The notes under the pieces: model-generated
Told to the model about the DNA's origin: nothing
Database searches by the model: none
What the model saw: only the letters and a program-made list of their open reading frames with translations
From: an uncultured Lachnospiraceae bacterium
GTDB lineage: Bacteria > Bacillota > Clostridia > Lachnospirales > Lachnospiraceae
Assembly (NCBI GenBank): GCA_910577115.1
Contig: CAJTMC010000014.1
Span: 1 to 64,000, forward strand
DNA length: 64,000 nucleotides
Reading direction: 5' to 3'
Part shown: positions 61,786-64,000 of the stretch, in pieces
How the letters are laid out: each line of letters opens with the position of its first letter
How positions within the stretch are numbered: position 1 is the first letter of the stretch
Translations under genes and position numbers: made by a program

Positions 61786-61853
61786 TTTCAACTATTAGTA
61801 TAAAAGTCGATAATAAAATTATGGTTTAAATTTCTTTAAACTATTAGTTGAAA
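61786..61853. promoter_or_regulatory. Repeats upstream of the XRE gene, candidate operators
   Basis: ACTATTAGT occurs at 61791-61799 and 61840-61848, and TTTCAACTA (61786-61794) is the inverse of TAGTTGAAA (61845-61853). The first copy overlaps a -10-like TATACT (61797-61802) of the regulator, so autoregulation is likely. Confidence 0.5.
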
Positions 61854-62021
61854 TCCTTGTAATAATGTGTTAAAATATGGATATAATATTTAAAACATTG
61901 TACTAATACTTCAAAAAACGTGTCTGTACTTATAATGTCAATAGTGAAAGACAGACGTATGGACTTCAAAATTTTAATCATTCATATAGACTTTTTTAAG
62001 TGTTTATGTTAATATAGGTGT

Positions 62022-62594
62022 ATGAAAAAGAAAAATATTTTAATTATGACAGTTGCATTCTGCATGTATCTTTGTTTAGGTTGTTCCTCAACAGATCCAT
62101 CCACAGAGATACCGGAAACATCTGAAATACCAAAAATAACAGAACCACTATCAGATGCCGATATCACAATTCCTTCTGTGTTAGTTGGAGAAGAACTTGC
62201 TCAAGTGCAGACAGAAATCGCAACAACAGACAATGGTGACGGAACTGTCACATATTCATTAAATGGTGAAGCGCTTACTGACATTTTAAATCAAATTGCT
62301 GCGGATATAGCGGACAGTATTCAAACAATTCTTGATGATGATGACCGCTATCCCGACATCACTGCAATAACACCCAACGAAGATTACACGAGCTTTACCA
62401 TTTCATTAAAAAATGGGCAAATGAGTATTTATGAATCAATGCTCGTAATGTCTTTTTACACAGTGGGGAACCGATATCAGATCTATAATGGAGTTCCTGC
62501 AGATGAAGCAGTTACTACTGTTATTTATATCAATGACTCTGATGGTTCCGTTGTTAGTGAGTCAGACTCTACCTCAATGACTTCTCAGCAATGA
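62022..62594 (+). CDS. Lipoprotein of unknown function
   Basis: 190 aa with lipoprotein signal (CMYLCLGC). After a Thr/Glu/Pro-rich linker the domain is alpha/beta (TYSLNGEALTDILNQIAADI, ADSIQTILDDDDRYPDITAI, MLVMSFYTVGNRYQIYNGVP). No family recognised. The ATG is weakly supported (AGGTG two bases upstream), so an in-frame later start could be used, but the signal would be lost. Followed by a near-perfect 18-bp terminator. Confidence 0.75.
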   Translation: MKKKNILIMTVAFCMYLCLGCSSTDPSTEIPETSEIPKITEPLSDADITIPSVLVGEELAQVQTEIATTDNGDGTVTYSLNGEALTDILNQIAADIADSIQTILDDDDRYPDITAITPNEDYTSFTISLKNGQMSIYESMLVMSFYTVGNRYQIYNGVPADEAVTTVIYINDSDGSVVSESDSTSMTSQQ

Positions 62595-62596
62595 TA

Positions 62597-62639
62597 ATAT
62601 ACAGATGTTAATGAATATCATTAACATCTGTATATTTTT
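62597..62639 (+). terminator. Strong terminator after the lipoprotein gene
   Basis: ATATACAGATGTTAATGA (62597-62614) and its exact inverse (62618-62635) with a three-base loop, followed by T5. One of the strongest in the window. Confidence 0.9.
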
Positions 62640-62653
62640 GTGCACCCGCATAC

Positions 62654-62691
62654 AAAAAGACGTATCCGCTTTTATTTTGGATACGTCTTTT
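62654..62691. terminator. Terminator after pckA
   Basis: AAAAAGACGTATCC pairs with GGATACGTCTTTT, T run on both sides, between the lipoprotein terminator and the pckA stop at 62731. Confidence 0.85.
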
Positions 62692-62730
62692 ATAATCTAT
62701 TTAGAATCTGTATACTTTATATAGAACAAA

Positions 62731-64000
62731 CTAGCACTGCTCAACAAGCTTCTTCAATGCTGCAAGCGCCTCGTCAGGAAGCTTATCATAGCCTTCCTTC
62801 TTTGTAGCAAAACCTTCTACTGCATCTACGCGGTTCTGCATCGCTGACTTTAATGCATCTGTATATGCCTTATCATTCATATCCGGCTTAAAGTCTGCTG
62901 TCTTGCCTGACCAGTCATACATAATCTCGATATCATCAAAGTTGCCCCACTTCTCGAAGTTTGCCTTTCCTTCAACGATTGTTTCCAAGATCCCTAATGT
63001 ATCGGCAGGTTTTACCTTTGTTCCCATGAAATCGCCTGTGTTTACGATGTAGCAGTCTACATTCTTCTCCTCAACAAGCTTCTTAAACTTCTCGTAGTCG
63101 TTTACAAGAGGATATGTTCTAAACGGATTTGCGTAAGGAACAATTCTCAGTGCGTTCAAATCTGTACCTGCTGCAACACGCTCTGCCGTAGAAGTCTTTG
63201 TTGCAAGTGTAGCGCCCATAACTGACGCAAGAGCTGCACCCTTTAACTTCACTACAGGAGGAATGGTAGGATCCTTCATAATCCAGAAGATTGCGTTTAC
63301 AGGAGCATTAATCTTGTCTACGCGATTCGGTGACCACAGCTTCGACTTGATTGCACGTCCGTTACCGTTTCTGATATCCTCTGTAACAAGCTGAATCTTT
63401 CCGTCCTCATCAATTGTTGCAGAACAGTTCTGAGCTGACAATAAGTATTCATTATCAGGACATCCTGTCGGATAATCCGCTGTCTTATCAAAATAAGTAG
63501 GCTCAAGAGCGATTGATGCACAAGTATCCGAGTTAATGATAAATGCATCATCATGAAGAACCTTGATACCGCCAAACTGATCATACTTTCCGCCATGCTT
63601 AGCATGTGTCAGTGTTGACTTACCTGATCCGGAAAGTCCGTATACAGATGCAACGAACTTCTTGCCGCCCTCAAGAGAGTACTCCTTCTGTCCGCCATGA
63701 CATGAAGCGTAGCCGTTTCTGTTTGCAAGCGCCCAAGCCATTGTAAGCGTACCCTTCTTGTGCTCTCCGAAATACTTCATACCAAGAATTGCTGCACAGT
63801 TCTGATTGGTATCGAAATAGCAAAGTGTAAGAGGATCGCTTAAGCAGCTGTAATCAACGTCCGGCGACTCCGTAGGCGCCCACTGGGGATCAGAGAAGAT
63901 ATAGATATCCGGCTCATTGCCATCACCAACCGGCTTTGAGTTTTTGTACATTTTTACATATTCATCTGACATATACTGGAAATTAATCATCCAGTTGTAA
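62731..64000 (-). CDS. pckA: Phosphoenolpyruvate carboxykinase (ATP), 5' end off the edge
   Basis: The C-terminal about 423 residues of an ATP-type PEPCK (complete ones have about 530). P-loop GLSGSGKSTLTH, the ATP/PEP region (NGNGRAIKSKLWSP), HDDAFI and ALEPTYFDKT are intact; reading continues upstream of the internal ATG 63990 as YNWMINFQYM off the right edge. It interconverts oxaloacetate and PEP; in anaerobes the enzyme often runs toward oxaloacetate and makes ATP. It converges with the lipoprotein, with separate terminators between them. Confidence 0.95.
   Translation of the reverse strand, partial: YNWMINFQYMSDEYVKMYKNSKPVGDGNEPDIYIFSDPQWAPTESPDVDYSCLSDPLTLCYFDTNQNCAAILGMKYFGEHKKGTLTMAWALANRNGYASCHGGQKEYSLEGGKKFVASVYGLSGSGKSTLTHAKHGGKYDQFGGIKVLHDDAFIINSDTCASIALEPTYFDKTADYPTGCPDNEYLLSAQNCSATIDEDGKIQLVTEDIRNGNGRAIKSKLWSPNRVDKINAPVNAIFWIMKDPTIPPVVKLKGAALASVMGATLATKTSTAERVAAGTDLNALRIVPYANPFRTYPLVNDYEKFKKLVEEKNVDCYIVNTGDFMGTKVKPADTLGILETIVEGKANFEKWGNFDDIEIMYDWSGKTADFKPDMNDKAYTDALKSAMQNRVDAVEGFATKKEGYDKLPDEALAALKKLVEQC

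Overview
The window looks like chromosome from a spore-forming, motile, low-GC Firmicute, most likely a Lachnospiraceae-type clostridium. The evidence is the gene set: a cotJABC operon, a GerA/SpoVAF germination protein, a ferritin-like spore coat protein, a SpoIID/LytB protein, CheV, a FliD-like protein, an ATP-type PEP carboxykinase, anaerobic ribonucleotide reductase, and the polA-coaE-ftsA-like-walJ gene string. Most genes are on the minus strand with strong AGGAGG-type ribosome sites. I saw no tRNA, rRNA, transposase, integrase or CRISPR array.

Layout. (1) 1-11.6 kb is an accessory, decaying region: an edge HTH gene, a TRAP-transporter remnant, nfo, a frameshifted PD-(D/E)XK gene, an esterase, an Imm26-Imm51 double immunity protein, dus, then a cytoplasmic repeat-protein cluster (1055-aa Sel1 protein, broken TPR gene, 743-aa ankyrin protein) and a gene with a stop at codon 4. 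(2) 11.7-18.4 kb holds metF, spore coat and DUF305 proteins, kduD, a FliD-like protein, xpt, ung, hisF and hisH. (3) 18.5-27.8 kb is signalling: an acidic membrane protein, a divergent Sir2-like protein, cheV, a four-gene operon (membrane protein, response regulator, histidine kinase, lipoprotein), an SGNH hydrolase and a cytidylate-kinase-like gene. (4) 28-39 kb is housekeeping: rpmF-yceD, tmcAL, the UPF0237/UPF0210 pair, and a zf-HC2, polA, coaE, ftsA-like, walJ operon. (5) 39-51 kb holds a sensor-diguanylate cyclase, cotJABC, the germination gene, nrdD-nrdG-dut under an NrdR-type promoter, a YihY protein and a SpoIID protein. (6) 51.4-64 kb holds a structured noncoding RNA with its own promoter and terminator, a VanRS-like two-component system, a polysaccharide cluster (LCP, Ser-rich secreted protein, SH3 protein, Wzz, priming transferase), an XRE regulator, a lipoprotein, and the truncated pckA.

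The genes most plainly working together are nrdD-nrdG-dut (anaerobic dNTP supply and dUTP removal), cotJABC with the germination gene (spore), the exopolysaccharide cluster, and polA/coaE/ftsA-like/walJ. Best candidates for something under-described: the ~218-nt RNA at 51.4-51.6 kb, the Sel1/ankyrin/TPR cluster beside an immunity gene, the Sir2-like protein lacking the usual catalytic residues next to cheV, and an apparent AUA start codon on the essential gene coaE. All family calls come from reading the sequence; no database search was run.
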